Source of the DNA: Pseudomonadales bacterium
GTDB lineage: Bacteria; Pseudomonadota; Gammaproteobacteria; Pseudomonadales; UBA7239
NCBI GenBank assembly: GCA_028280345.1
Contig: JANQLY010000002.1
Span: forward strand, 186,001 to 250,000
DNA length: 64,000 nt
Direction: 5' to 3'
Positions 10,601 through 20,674 of this stretch are shown piece after piece. Position 1 is the stretch's first letter. Each line of letters opens with the position of its first letter. The notes under the pieces were generated by a model. That model did no database searches, was not told the DNA's origin, and saw only the letters and a list, made by a program, of their open reading frames with translations. A program made the translations under genes and the position numbers.

Positions 10601-13600
10601 AGGCCTTTGGCAGCCCGGCAAATGCAATGTTAGTCAAAGTTGAACAGCCGGAAGGTGTCACAACTGAAATGAAAAAGAATGCGGTTGGTCGTCTCGAAGA
10701 GGTAATACAAAGCGGCGGAGGTACATGGATAAACCACTATTATCATTATGAATATGTTGGTAATGATAAGCCGATGCTGTTGTCCGGGCAGCGGCGCCCG
10801 GAGCGTGCTTCCAAATACTGTGTTGATAATCTTGGCAGAGTAGTATGGATAAACTATATGCAGGGCTCGGCAGGTTCTACACCTGTTGGCACGATCTCTG
10901 GTTGTACAACCGGAGCTGATCCCGCATTAAAAGGCGTGGACGTCGCAACAGAATATAATGATCTGGGGCAGGTGGCGTATGAGTACTACCCCGGTGATTC
11001 AAAAACCGCAGATAAAAAGTTCGAATACGATTCGCGTGGAAATTTAATCGTGGCTGCAACAGGCACCTATGACCATAATGCTGGAACATTTACAGAAGTC
11101 AGCCGCTGGGATTATGTCTATGATGACAACAGTAATCTTCTTGAAGAGGAGTTTTCTCTGGCGGGAACCACGGTCAGTGAGAAATTTACTTATACCTATG
11201 ATAATTTGGATAGGTTAACCAGAATAACCTATCCAAACAGCGCCTATATTGATTATCAACTGGATCATCTTGGTCGACCGGAGGGTGCGAGCTACGATAA
11301 AGATGGTGTGGGTGGTGACCCGGAAGTAACGTTGATCTACGCAAATGATACCTCCGTTAATACCCGATACCATGCAAATGGTCAGCTGCATACGATGAAG
11401 TACGGCAATAATCTTTTAGCTGAGTTTACCCAGGATAACAGGAAGCGCCCGGAACAGTTTCTGGTAGATATCGACTCTAATCATAATAATAGTAATGAGG
11501 TAGTGGATCTGCTTTATGAGATGGATACTATCGGCAATATCACCAAAATTACTGATGGTGTTAACTCTGCCAATAATAAAACCCTTGGCTATGATCAGTT
11601 GTCACGATTGACCTCGGCTATAGGTCCGTGGGGAAACAGAAGTTTTACTTATGACGCGGTAGGTAATATAAAAAGTAAAACTACTGATGGGGGTGTCACC
11701 CACTACCATTACAGCACATACAACCAGCTGATGAAACTTGGTGGTGTTTCAAATGTTGAATTTGAATATGACAAAGGTGGAAGTTTTGAAAATCGTGCTG
11801 TAGGTAATGTTATCAATAATGGCCGCAACAAGTTTGAGTATGGTGCGAATAATACGATGTTAGAAGTTGAGGACAGTAATTCCAACTTGATGTTTGATTA
11901 CAGTTATGATGCACACAATCGCCGCTATGAGGTTGCAGATCATACCGGCCCTTCGCAATCGCCTAATACCTACCTTGCCCTGTACAGCCAATCCGGTGAT
12001 TTGTTGGCGGAAATAGACGATTTGGGAGAGGGTAACCACCGAAACTATGTCTACTGGAATGGCAAAATGCTTGCTCAGGTCGATCGGTGTCAGGCCAGCT
12101 ATGCGAACTTTGCGATCGGAATTTGCCAGGATAACGATGAAGATGGTGATGGTCTAAGTTGGAAGGAGGAAGAAAACGCGGGCTCTCACCCCCATATGAC
12201 CGACACGGATGGTGACGGCATAGATGATGATGTCGAAGTTAATACCTACGGCTCCAGCCCGATTAGCACTGATAGCGATGGTGATGGCTGGAGTGATGCC
12301 GATGAAGTGAATCCGGGTGGAGACGCGGATAATGATGGAATTATTAATATACTCGATAGTGATAGCGATAATGATGGCGTTGCAGATGGTTGGGAGGTGA
12401 CTTATAACGACCCCGGTAACGGCTATGATTTTGACCCCCACGACGATACTGATGTCAGTGCTGATGATGACGGAGACGGCTTGAGTGCCTTAAATGAATT
12501 TTTACAGGGCAGTGACCCGACCCAGGCAGATACAGATGGCGATGGCCTAAATGATAATCAGGAATATTTGAATAATAGTAATCCTCTTGTGGCTGATACC
12601 GATGGTGATGGCTTGTCCGATAGTGATGAGGTTAATATCCACGGTACTGAACCGGATAACGCTGATTCTGATACTGACGGGATGGATGACCGTTGGGAAT
12701 TGTCTTATGCATTGGATCCGATGCTTGATGACAGCAACACAGACGCCGATCCTTATGAGTCGTCTCGCTGCCCCTCTCAAACCGGAGTGGGCGATGGCCT
12801 GACAGCATTACAGGAGTATCAGGCAGGTGCAAGACCGAATGATTGTGATAGCGACAGTGATGGTGTAGAAGATGCGGTTGAAGTGACTGATGGCACTTAT
12901 CCCAATACCCATGATAGTGATTTCGATGGTCTCTCTGATGCGATTGAAAAAGATCCGATGTTTAGCGATCCCTTATCGTCAGCATACCAGTTAAATACTG
13001 ATGGCGGCTTGTCATGCGTGAATGCCGACAATGGTTTGTCATGCTGGAGCTGGACCTGGCACGAAGACTTTGATTTTCCCGAAGAAATAATCTCTAAAGA
13101 ATTATTGGATGTGCATGAAAGTACGATTTGTGTGCTGGATGTTAACGATGAATTGGCATGTTGGGAGCAAGGCTCTAATAGTGAATATAGTGCAACCTTC
13201 AGTGTGCCCGCCTTCTCTAATATAACGTCTCTGCAGTTAGGTGGCACACAGTCATGCGTCATTGCGGATGGTAGTGTGGCGTGCTGGGATGGTGATCTGA
13301 TGCCAGTAGATGACACGCCGGTTTTAAGCAAACCAATCCAGATAGGTGTCGGAGATAACCATGCGTGTGCACTGGATAGACACGGTGTCTCCTGCTGGGG
13401 AGACAATGGTTCTGGTCAGTCTCAAGTTCCCACTCTGGTAAATCCGGTGCAGATTGCTACCGGTAGTAATCATAGTTGTGCACTACAGGTTGGTGGAGAT
13501 GTACAGTGCTGGGGGAATAATGGCAATGGTCAAACATCAGTACCGACATCACTGGCTGCAAAATCACCCCGGTTAATCAAAGCCCATAAAAACAGTACCT

Positions 13601-16600
13601 GTGCATTGCACGATACCGGTATAGAGTGTTGGGGGGTCGTATCTTCAAAGATCCCCGATCTTAATACCGGGGTTCTCAATAATGCGCTTACGATTTCTGT
13701 GTCAGATATCCAGGTTTGTGCATTACATGATGCTTCTGGAGGCGAAGGTGTTGAGTGCTGGGGTGATCTTGGCAGCATCAGTGATGAACCAACAACGTTG
13801 AGCTTTGATATAGATACTGATGGTTTGTCCATTTATGAGGAGCTAGCCGCTGGCACCAGCTATGTGCTGTCAGACAGTGATAGTGATGGATTGGATGACG
13901 GTTTTGAGGAAGCCTATGGCTTTAATCCGATTAATGGAGCACTCGGAGAAGAGAGTGCTGATTCAGACAGTGACGGGTTGAGCAATTTATACGAGCACGA
14001 TGCCGGTACCGACCCTCTCAGTACGGACAGCGATGGTGATGGTTATAGTGATGATCAGGATCCATTTCCCGCAGACTCGTCTCGGCCATCAGCGATCCCC
14101 GTACAACTCTATACCTTTGAAGGGGTTAATAGCGGAGATTATATGGGAGCCGGTGTCGCGATTGCCGGCGATGTTAACAACGATGGTGTTACCGATATTA
14201 TCGTTGGAGCACCCCGTGTAGATACTAACGGGAATAATGCGGGCAGTGCGATTGTCTATTCCGGCTCTGATGGATCGGTTTTACACACTTTTTTGGGTGA
14301 TGCGAATGATGATGAGCTGGGCCATGTCGTTTCCGGAGCCGGAGATATCAATGGTGATGGCTATGCCGATCTGATTCTCGGAGTTCCTGAGCATGGTAAT
14401 CGTCTGGGTTTGGCCAAACTGCTCTCTGGAAAAGATGGCGCTGTTCTACATACATTCTATGGTGCGGCTGATAACGATCGTTTCGGCTACTCTGTGGCGG
14501 CGGCCGGTGATGTAAATAATGATGGCACGGACGATATCATTATTGGTGTGCCCTATACAGATTCCCCGGCCTCCGATGCAGGTAGTGCCAATGTCTATTC
14601 CGGTGCAGATTATTCCCTGCTCTATACTTTCCAGGGAGAAGATTCAAATGACTTGTTCGGTCATTCGGTTGATGGGCAAATCGATTTGAATAGTGATGGT
14701 TATGCCGATTTGATAGTTGGTGCCAAACGGGCAGAGGGCAGCCCGTGTTCTACCTTTTGCGGTAGCACAACGGTTCTTTCGGGACAGGATGGCTCCGTAT
14801 TGAAAAAAATCTATGGTGGAAATTATGACCAGGAAGGGCATTCTGTTTCCTATGTGGGGGATGTCAATAATGACGGCACCAATGATTACATGACTTCTTC
14901 GCCGGTTGGCGGAAATTCCTCCAAATATGGTGTCTTGAGAGTGTTTTCAGGTACCACTGGCAGTGCCTTACATAATATGGCTGGTGCTAAAAATTCCTGG
15001 TTCGGTGATGACTCTGCTGCTCTCGGGGATATCAATAATGATGGTTATAACGACTTTATTGTGGGCATTACCAGGGATAACAGTCTCGGTATCGGTGGTT
15101 ATACAGGGGCGGTACAAATGGTCTCGGGTAAAGACGGCAGTATTCTTGATACCTATTACGGCAGTGAGGCCTCGGGTTATTTCGGTCAGGACGTTGCTGG
15201 TTCCGCTGATTTCAGTGGAACCGGTATCTATGCCGTGGTTGGAGCCCATGGCGCGAATAGCTCTGCTGGTCGTGTGACTGTTTATGGCATGTTACTGGAT
15301 AGTGATGGTGATGGTGTCGCAGATCAATCTGAAGAGATTGCCTGGATTTACGATCCGACAGAAACACACGATTTTGATAGCGATGGCATTGGTAACAACG
15401 CCGACCCCGATGATGATAACGATACTATTCCGGATATTTACGATGATTTCCCGTTTGATTATCAGGAATACTCGGATATTGATAGTGACGGTATTGGTGA
15501 CAATGCAGATGACGACGATGACAACGATGGCTTTGGTGATTCTGTAGATAACTGGCCTGCTTACAAAGCCAAACCTGGTTATCTGTGGGAAGGGCCTTAT
15601 GTTCTTTATGGCAGCGATGGCAATGATTATTTTGGCTCGTCTATCAGTGGTGGTGATGTTAATAACGATGGCTACTCGGATATCATCGTTGGTGCTTTAA
15701 ACGCTTCACCGGGTGATGGTATTGGTTATGGCGAAGTGTCGGTGATTTCCGGTGTCGATTTGCAGGAGCTTTGGTCCTGGCAGGGTAATAACCTGGGTGG
15801 TAGCTTCGGTATGGAGGTTAGTGCCGCGGGTGATGTCAATAACGATGGCTACGAAGATGTTATCGCCTCAGAGCAAAACTATACCCGTGTGTTCTCCGGT
15901 GTTGACGGTACTGAATTACATAGCTATTTCGGTACAAGTAGTGCGCCGATCAGTAAGGCTGGTGATGTTAATAACGACGGTTATGACGACATTGTCATTG
16001 GCTGGAACGGTTTTACCGTTTATTCCGGTGCGAACCTGAATACGGTGCTTATCCAGATCGCCGGAACGGTTGATGCAGTCAGCCATGCCGGTGATGTCAA
16101 CAATGACAATTATGACGATGTTGTGGTGGGGACTGCCGGCAACGTCAAGGTTTACTCCGGTCAGGATAGTACGGTTCTTTACGAGTGGACTGGTTCGGCG
16201 TCGGATAATTTCGGCCTGTCAGTATCAGCAGCCGGTGATATCAACAATGATAATTATGCAGACATTATTATTGGCAGTTCCAATGAGAACGGTTCAGGTG
16301 GCGAGAGCGCTGCTGGTGCTGTGAGAGTCTACTCCGGTCAAGATGGTGCGGTGCTGTTCACTCACCGTGGTAATATTGAAAGTGCCAACCTGGGTTCAGA
16401 GGTTGCCGGTGTCGGTGATGTCAACGGTGACGGTTACGTGGATGTTATGTTGAATTCCACCGGTAGTGATCGTGGTTTTAAAGTGCTTTCCGGTGAAGAT
16501 GGCAGCCTGCTTTATGCGCTGTCTGATAACACTACTGATCAAACCTATGCCGCAGCTATCGGTGCTATCGGCGATATTAACAATGATGGTCTGGCCGATT

Positions 16601-19600
16601 TTGCCGTAGGTGATGAAGTCAACGATCGCCTTGAAGATTCAGCTGGTTATAGCGGCAACCATGGTGTTGTATATGTTGTGCCTTTCCTAATCGACAGTGA
16701 TGCTGACGGTGTGGCGGACTGGTTTGAAGACTACTATAGCGGTCTCGACAGTACGATTACCGGCGATCAGCATCATGACGAGGATGGCGATGGTCTGACT
16801 AATCTGCAGGAGTACCAGGCCCGGACTAATCCACTGGTTGCTGATACAGACGGTGATGGTATTTCAGACGGAGAAGATGTGCTGCCTCTTGAAGCAAATA
16901 CCCTGACTCGTATGGTGGCGTCACAGTCAGGTTTTACGGTCAGTCAGGATTGGTTCATGCTTGAAGATTACAGCAGTCTTGCAGGTGAGCCGGTCAGTAT
17001 TGAAAATATCCTCCGGCTCAGTGCTGGTGACGGCAGCCTGGTATATAACAGTACTGATAAAACGGTAGCCTATACCTTCGGCACTTATCCCTATGAAATC
17101 TATCAGTACGATGTTTCCGATGGTTCATCGACAGAAACAGCAGTAGTAGCGCTTACTCTGGTGCCAGGCGGTGCAGACATGGTCGCCACAACGGCGAATG
17201 AAGTCATTCTTGCGGAAGATGCTGCTGCCGGTGCTGTCGTGGAGGCTGGTGCCGGTGTGGATATAATCGTCGATGGAGCGGGTGACAACACCGTGCGTTT
17301 CTACAGCGGTGATGGCCACGATCTATTGCTGGTCATGGATACCAAAGAAGGTGGAGAGAACATTGTTCACTTTGCCGGCAGTATTGTGCGGGGTGATTTG
17401 ACCCTTGAAAAACTGGATAGCGATCTGGTTGTGTCCGTCGGCGGCTCTTCCGACAGCTTGAGCCTGATCGGCTGGTACCAGCACCGCAGACACCAGGTAG
17501 ATAAATTTACTTTTAACAGCGGTCCCGATCGTACCTTGCTGGCTGTGGATGACAAGATTGTTATGCAGCGTGCTGTGATTGGTGGCGATCTCGAAGTAGC
17601 ACCTGACTCCTTTATCGGGAATGACTTTGACGCAGACCTTGGTGATAGTCTGGAGTTGCAAAGGGTGCCGCTACTCGAAGAAGGTGACGGCAATCTGGAC
17701 GAAGACCCAACTTATCAGAGTATCTGGGGATTTGTCAGCGTAAGCCTTAACCCCACAGATGAGTTTGATCCCTCTGTCTTCCGTTACTGGGTAAGCGATG
17801 GCATTCACAGCGACTCCGCGGTAGTCACCGTGACGCCAGCCGATGGTTTGCCCGGGTGTAACCTTGGTATTACCGGCTTTGCTACCGACCCTTGTATTAA
17901 CGGGGTTACAAATGCCGGTGACGAGGTGCTTTCACCGATGGGTGGTGGTACAGATGATGAAGTGTTTATGGGTAACGATGGTGATGATGTTATCGATGCT
18001 GCCGGCGGTCAGGATTTGATTGTGATTCGAAAAGCGGATGGCAACGATACAATCCATATCTTCGGTGATACTGATCCGAATGCGGCTGATACCGTACATT
18101 TTATTGATGCTGCCAATGCTGATCTTACGCTGGATCGTGACGGTATGGATTTACTCATGATACTTGATGGCGGCGGTGCTCATCGTATTAAAGCCTTTTT
18201 TGAAGACTCAGCTTCTACCCACACCTTGCTGATTCCTGACGGTGCAGTGAACTTTGACAAGATCACGTTTGATACCGGTAGTGCTATTTCAGGTAAATCT
18301 ACAATAGTTAGTAATGCTACTGCGAGTGCAACATCAGTGGGAGGTACTGGTCAGGACAGTATGAACGGTACCGCTCAGGGTGATGTATTCTTCGGTCGCG
18401 GCGACAACGATACGCTGACCGGTAACGACGGTGACGATATTCTCTATGGTGAGGATGGTGACGATACTCTGGACGGGGGTAGTGGCGACGATGCCCTCTA
18501 TGGTGATGCCGGCGCTGATACCTTTATCCCCGGTGGCGGCAATAACATCCTTAATGGTGGCGGGGGTGTTGATACCTATGAAATCAGTGATGTTGCTGCC
18601 TATCACGTTATTGATAATGCCGATGTCAGTACGGGCGCTATTTCTGCTACGGCTAACGACCTGCTCGAATTCCAGACCGGTATCTTGCCAGCCGATGTAA
18701 CGCTGAAGCGCGAGGGTATGGATTTGGTGATTACGGCAAGCAGTGCTGCCACTTCTACTACGCGAGTGCGGGATTACTTCCTCGCGGATTGGAATGTTGT
18801 CGATATTAAATTTGTCGATGATACGCTCACGGTTTGGGATGGCAGCTGTATTGATTACAGCGGTACCCCGGAGAATTGCATTAAAAACCGGGTTCTCACC
18901 GATATGATCAACGACGATACCGGTAGCAATGCTGTGTTGGATGATGATGTACTGCGCGCTTATCCAGGGAGTGCAGATACAGTGAACGGCAGCTATGGCG
19001 ATGATGTGCTATTCGGTTACGATGGTAATGACACGCTCAATGGTGGTGGTGGTGACGACACTATCCATGGCGGTAATGACAATGATGATATCGATGGTGG
19101 TGACGATAATGATCACCTCTACGCTAATAAAGGGTCAGCAGATGTTCTCGATGGAGGTAATGGTGACGATAACCTCTATAGCGGGCACGGCAACGCTGTC
19201 GCTACCTTCACCGGTGGTGCGGGTAATGACACCTACCATATCGACGATGACAGTATGACGACGACGATAGATGCGGTGCATGCAGGTAGTGAGCAGGATA
19301 CTCTACACTACCCGGGTGCCTATATTGCAGAAGACCTCTGGTTCCACATTGATGGTAATGATCTGGTGGTTGAGATTATCGGTGAAGACAATGAGGTGCG
19401 CATACAGAACTGGTTGAACACGAACAATCAGCTGGACACAGTTACTGTGGCTACCGGCGACTGTCAGAGCCTTGATCGCGGTCAATTCCAGAACCTGGCG
19501 AATGCCATGGCTGCGGCGATTGCTCCGGATACCGAACCCGATGATCAGTATCAGTTTAGTCGTGATCTCGTAGATGATTACTGGACCGGAACAGGCTGTC

Positions 19601-19605
19601 CGTAA
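7684..19605 (+). CDS. Giant exported RHS/YD-repeat protein with TSP3, RCC1-like, FG-GAP and RTX repeats
   Basis: About 3,970 residues from the ATG at 7684; a TTG at 7609 with AGGTG at 7 bp would add 25. A signal peptide ends near ASA, before TNDYNIAIPDVYQPPGFG. In order by window position: RHS N-domain (7810-8500); YD repeats (8500-12090) ending at YVYWNGKMLAQVD; DxDxDG thrombospondin-3-like repeats (12120-12970); RCC1-like blade repeats such as HACALDRHGVSCWGDNG (13000-13810); TSP3 (13810-14070); FG-GAP/integrin-like repeats GDVNNDG..D..VG (14100-15290); TSP3 (15290-15560); FG-GAP (15590-16690); TSP3 (16690-16890); an Ig/cadherin-like and haemolysin-associated part (16900-17860); and RTX nonapeptides GGxGxD (17940-18010, 18350-18560, 18990-19200). 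The RHS shell lacks its usual cap (HxDxLGSP to DPxG), which is encoded by the next two genes. RTX plus a Sec signal is odd, and no type I secretion genes are present. Confidence 0.92.
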   Translation: MLTSRQVIRNKVMPSIFTAIPGFMLVLNLVLTGAASATNDYNIAIPDVYQPPGFGDMRSYHSGEANEYIDPYSGQLKRTYVDLRVPGNGGMDIVINRTYHSQMSDAKDGTHTNGIGLMGPAWDMHFGRIWTYDPGYLPNAPEYSTNNSKIAHSQYDKSHPAFTYDCWPNFSYVNPIQNSNFTDANNSTSKNPVLELPGGSRQTLHYALWDGNGQAATFDRYYSMHTSSMWKAVCLDDNENIEQNYEDHNHQMQVWDHGGLILYSPEGLKYYFNRRGVMTYAGTGASQIARMAYVPTKIEDKNGNYLEFGYSTDSLHPRGGILKLDYIRTVSAEKDEFDNPVYSKYARFGYSSDNLGERRLETIGISDSATDSFEPLVKYEYEENSADPNDGKLVKVILGNSTDGINGENDLSWEYDYKCTDSTIIAYPYNCTSGLDHHSLTEVEEPGGLKVTYNYDRVDFNHDGVEDNVVVIEKKVTGDGDVTEWEYEYHPGSEGAETKHDVTLIKKLATNPGDLTTCVYHVHHGEKSRENSPPYSGGDSGIIAISGYEPVASYRKGLLIQKKYYAGTTPWDTYPNNKCLGSEIRSEYYTFNKKAPVSFQEPFLPNGVTANNPKISNMSWSPLLSKQVIVQDGERFETLYEYDNGPDNHFVSFDWDYERCPPELNGGCLSDSIPPATQKVTKMIEDGRVTNNKWRYELERNSTTGWDLNFWIKSKGSETIADGVTYKNYVSYDDDGNVDLTNELGIITDYAVDINGDIYTITVDGKVTTLTDYVAGIPTKIALPDNETTIERVVDERGNIEEVTTKRTGDSDSTIHMEYDELNRRTLVETPKTTDRDIVFKYASDLSWSKVYRGVAGIDLYEQKNHFNQRGQLIRSTVSDGVTGIGTRYSYDDQGNALFTSDPFYINDFAAPLPTASNEGTHALYDGLSRTLETWHSASPSTKTTYDYDPAGAEGLATRVTNEEGHITTSTYQAFGSPANAMLVKVEQPEGVTTEMKKNAVGRLEEVIQSGGGTWINHYYHYEYVGNDKPMLLSGQRRPERASKYCVDNLGRVVWINYMQGSAGSTPVGTISGCTTGADPALKGVDVATEYNDLGQVAYEYYPGDSKTADKKFEYDSRGNLIVAATGTYDHNAGTFTEVSRWDYVYDDNSNLLEEEFSLAGTTVSEKFTYTYDNLDRLTRITYPNSAYIDYQLDHLGRPEGASYDKDGVGGDPEVTLIYANDTSVNTRYHANGQLHTMKYGNNLLAEFTQDNRKRPEQFLVDIDSNHNNSNEVVDLLYEMDTIGNITKITDGVNSANNKTLGYDQLSRLTSAIGPWGNRSFTYDAVGNIKSKTTDGGVTHYHYSTYNQLMKLGGVSNVEFEYDKGGSFENRAVGNVINNGRNKFEYGANNTMLEVEDSNSNLMFDYSYDAHNRRYEVADHTGPSQSPNTYLALYSQSGDLLAEIDDLGEGNHRNYVYWNGKMLAQVDRCQASYANFAIGICQDNDEDGDGLSWKEEENAGSHPHMTDTDGDGIDDDVEVNTYGSSPISTDSDGDGWSDADEVNPGGDADNDGIINILDSDSDNDGVADGWEVTYNDPGNGYDFDPHDDTDVSADDDGDGLSALNEFLQGSDPTQADTDGDGLNDNQEYLNNSNPLVADTDGDGLSDSDEVNIHGTEPDNADSDTDGMDDRWELSYALDPMLDDSNTDADPYESSRCPSQTGVGDGLTALQEYQAGARPNDCDSDSDGVEDAVEVTDGTYPNTHDSDFDGLSDAIEKDPMFSDPLSSAYQLNTDGGLSCVNADNGLSCWSWTWHEDFDFPEEIISKELLDVHESTICVLDVNDELACWEQGSNSEYSATFSVPAFSNITSLQLGGTQSCVIADGSVACWDGDLMPVDDTPVLSKPIQIGVGDNHACALDRHGVSCWGDNGSGQSQVPTLVNPVQIATGSNHSCALQVGGDVQCWGNNGNGQTSVPTSLAAKSPRLIKAHKNSTCALHDTGIECWGVVSSKIPDLNTGVLNNALTISVSDIQVCALHDASGGEGVECWGDLGSISDEPTTLSFDIDTDGLSIYEELAAGTSYVLSDSDSDGLDDGFEEAYGFNPINGALGEESADSDSDGLSNLYEHDAGTDPLSTDSDGDGYSDDQDPFPADSSRPSAIPVQLYTFEGVNSGDYMGAGVAIAGDVNNDGVTDIIVGAPRVDTNGNNAGSAIVYSGSDGSVLHTFLGDANDDELGHVVSGAGDINGDGYADLILGVPEHGNRLGLAKLLSGKDGAVLHTFYGAADNDRFGYSVAAAGDVNNDGTDDIIIGVPYTDSPASDAGSANVYSGADYSLLYTFQGEDSNDLFGHSVDGQIDLNSDGYADLIVGAKRAEGSPCSTFCGSTTVLSGQDGSVLKKIYGGNYDQEGHSVSYVGDVNNDGTNDYMTSSPVGGNSSKYGVLRVFSGTTGSALHNMAGAKNSWFGDDSAALGDINNDGYNDFIVGITRDNSLGIGGYTGAVQMVSGKDGSILDTYYGSEASGYFGQDVAGSADFSGTGIYAVVGAHGANSSAGRVTVYGMLLDSDGDGVADQSEEIAWIYDPTETHDFDSDGIGNNADPDDDNDTIPDIYDDFPFDYQEYSDIDSDGIGDNADDDDDNDGFGDSVDNWPAYKAKPGYLWEGPYVLYGSDGNDYFGSSISGGDVNNDGYSDIIVGALNASPGDGIGYGEVSVISGVDLQELWSWQGNNLGGSFGMEVSAAGDVNNDGYEDVIASEQNYTRVFSGVDGTELHSYFGTSSAPISKAGDVNNDGYDDIVIGWNGFTVYSGANLNTVLIQIAGTVDAVSHAGDVNNDNYDDVVVGTAGNVKVYSGQDSTVLYEWTGSASDNFGLSVSAAGDINNDNYADIIIGSSNENGSGGESAAGAVRVYSGQDGAVLFTHRGNIESANLGSEVAGVGDVNGDGYVDVMLNSTGSDRGFKVLSGEDGSLLYALSDNTTDQTYAAAIGAIGDINNDGLADFAVGDEVNDRLEDSAGYSGNHGVVYVVPFLIDSDADGVADWFEDYYSGLDSTITGDQHHDEDGDGLTNLQEYQARTNPLVADTDGDGISDGEDVLPLEANTLTRMVASQSGFTVSQDWFMLEDYSSLAGEPVSIENILRLSAGDGSLVYNSTDKTVAYTFGTYPYEIYQYDVSDGSSTETAVVALTLVPGGADMVATTANEVILAEDAAAGAVVEAGAGVDIIVDGAGDNTVRFYSGDGHDLLLVMDTKEGGENIVHFAGSIVRGDLTLEKLDSDLVVSVGGSSDSLSLIGWYQHRRHQVDKFTFNSGPDRTLLAVDDKIVMQRAVIGGDLEVAPDSFIGNDFDADLGDSLELQRVPLLEEGDGNLDEDPTYQSIWGFVSVSLNPTDEFDPSVFRYWVSDGIHSDSAVVTVTPADGLPGCNLGITGFATDPCINGVTNAGDEVLSPMGGGTDDEVFMGNDGDDVIDAAGGQDLIVIRKADGNDTIHIFGDTDPNAADTVHFIDAANADLTLDRDGMDLLMILDGGGAHRIKAFFEDSASTHTLLIPDGAVNFDKITFDTGSAISGKSTIVSNATASATSVGGTGQDSMNGTAQGDVFFGRGDNDTLTGNDGDDILYGEDGDDTLDGGSGDDALYGDAGADTFIPGGGNNILNGGGGVDTYEISDVAAYHVIDNADVSTGAISATANDLLEFQTGILPADVTLKREGMDLVITASSAATSTTRVRDYFLADWNVVDIKFVDDTLTVWDGSCIDYSGTPENCIKNRVLTDMINDDTGSNAVLDDDVLRAYPGSADTVNGSYGDDVLFGYDGNDTLNGGGGDDTIHGGNDNDDIDGGDDNDHLYANKGSADVLDGGNGDDNLYSGHGNAVATFTGGAGNDTYHIDDDSMTTTIDAVHAGSEQDTLHYPGAYIAEDLWFHIDGNDLVVEIIGEDNEVRIQNWLNTNNQLDTVTVATGDCQSLDRGQFQNLANAMAAAIAPDTEPDDQYQFSRDLVDDYWTGTGCP

Positions 19606-19636
19606 GGCGGCCCCGTTACCCGCTGGAGGTTAGATA

Positions 19637-20626
19637 ATGAAACAATTATTGGAAAAAGATAGTTCGAATGATTACATGGGCTGGAGAAATACAGTGAAAG
19701 TGATGAAAATATTTGCGTTATTGTTTTTACCCGTTCTGTCAACACTGAGTGTGGCTGATACCACTACGATTACATATTTCCATCAGGATATGGTGGGTTC
19801 CCCGGTAGCGGCTTCGAGTGAGAACGGTACGGTGCTGTGGAGAAAAGAATATCAACCCTTAGGGAAGACAGTGGATGCAGATGGTACCAATCATATCGGC
19901 TATACAGGTCATGTTGAAGATAAGTCAACCGGCCTTAGCTATATGCAGCAGCGTTATTACGATCCTGAAATAGGACGATTCTATTCTAATGATCCTGTAG
20001 GTTTTACTGATCAGAATCTGATGAGTTTTAATCGCTACAAGTATGGAAATAATAATCCTTATAGGTTTATTGATCCTGATGGTAATTCAGAAGTTAAAAT
20101 CAATGATGAGAATTTGGGAGTTATGGATGCGGCTGAATTAAAAGAACATCTTGAGGGTATGCCGGATGGCTCTATACAAAGTCTGGTTATGAATGGGCAT
20201 GGAAAATCTAAAGCTATGATAATGGCTAATGCTTCTTCAATTGAAGTTGCTGGCGATGGAAGTGTTCAAATGAAGGCTGTTCCTGATGGAGATATTGTAG
20301 CCGGGCCTATTGGGGATTTTGTAGATTTATTAGAAAAGAAATTACAGCCAGCTGGCCTTGTTGAATTTAATGGCTGTGATACAGCACTACACGACAAAGG
20401 AAGTATTGCTCAGGTTGTCAGTGCTGAAATTCCTACTGCGATTGTAGTAGGGTCAACTGATCTTATAAAAGCCTATGGAGGTGGCCAGGTTGCGAGCACT
20501 GAGGAAAGTATTTTTAATATTATTCCCTCTTATGCGGTTCAGCCGGCTGCAATTTATATAAGTGGTCAAGGATTAACAGGGGGAAGCAGGTCATTTTTTG
20601 AAGATACAAGAGCTTTAACACATTGA
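19637..20626 (+). CDS. Exported RHS cap protein 1 with putative caspase-fold C-terminal domain
   Basis: The 329-residue product has a GGAGG ribosome site 8 bp before the ATG. An in-frame ATG at 19676 matches the start of the paralogue that follows and gives a tidier signal peptide (MGWRNTVKVMKIF, then a hydrophobic core ending LSVA). Mature residues to about 150 are a complete RHS core cap: YFHQDMVGSP, GYTGHVEDKSTGLSYMQQRY, YDPEIGRFYSNDPVGF and DPDG. The rest is unique. It has NGHGK (His188) and, 59 residues later, FNGCDTA (Cys247) followed by IPTAIVVGSTD. That is the His/Cys dyad spacing and local motif of caspase-like and CHAT-like folds, an inference from motifs only. No immunity gene follows; the next cap gene starts 48 bp on. 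Confidence 0.8.
   Translation: MKQLLEKDSSNDYMGWRNTVKVMKIFALLFLPVLSTLSVADTTTITYFHQDMVGSPVAASSENGTVLWRKEYQPLGKTVDADGTNHIGYTGHVEDKSTGLSYMQQRYYDPEIGRFYSNDPVGFTDQNLMSFNRYKYGNNNPYRFIDPDGNSEVKINDENLGVMDAAELKEHLEGMPDGSIQSLVMNGHGKSKAMIMANASSIEVAGDGSVQMKAVPDGDIVAGPIGDFVDLLEKKLQPAGLVEFNGCDTALHDKGSIAQVVSAEIPTAIVVGSTDLIKAYGGGQVASTEESIFNIIPSYAVQPAAIYISGQGLTGGSRSFFEDTRALTH
19853..19932 (+). repeat. 80-bp identical block, copy 1 (cap gene 1)
   Basis: These 80 bp inside cap gene 1 are identical to 20852-20931 in cap gene 2, exactly 999 bp away. Similarity at DNA level extends both ways, from the signal-peptide region (about 19676/20675) to the NDPVG codons (about 20000/21000), and then stops. The paralogues therefore differ only after the cap. 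Confidence 0.93.
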
Positions 20627-20674
20627 GGTATCATTAAAAATGCCTATTAAGAAAACAATATTTCGAATGATTGC

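Noticed and set aside
12120..19270. Regularly spaced DNA repeats suggesting CRISPR or satellite DNA
   Set aside because: The periodicity follows codons of DxDxDG, FG-GAP and GGxGxD protein repeats in one intact frame; repeats are degenerate and of variable spacing.
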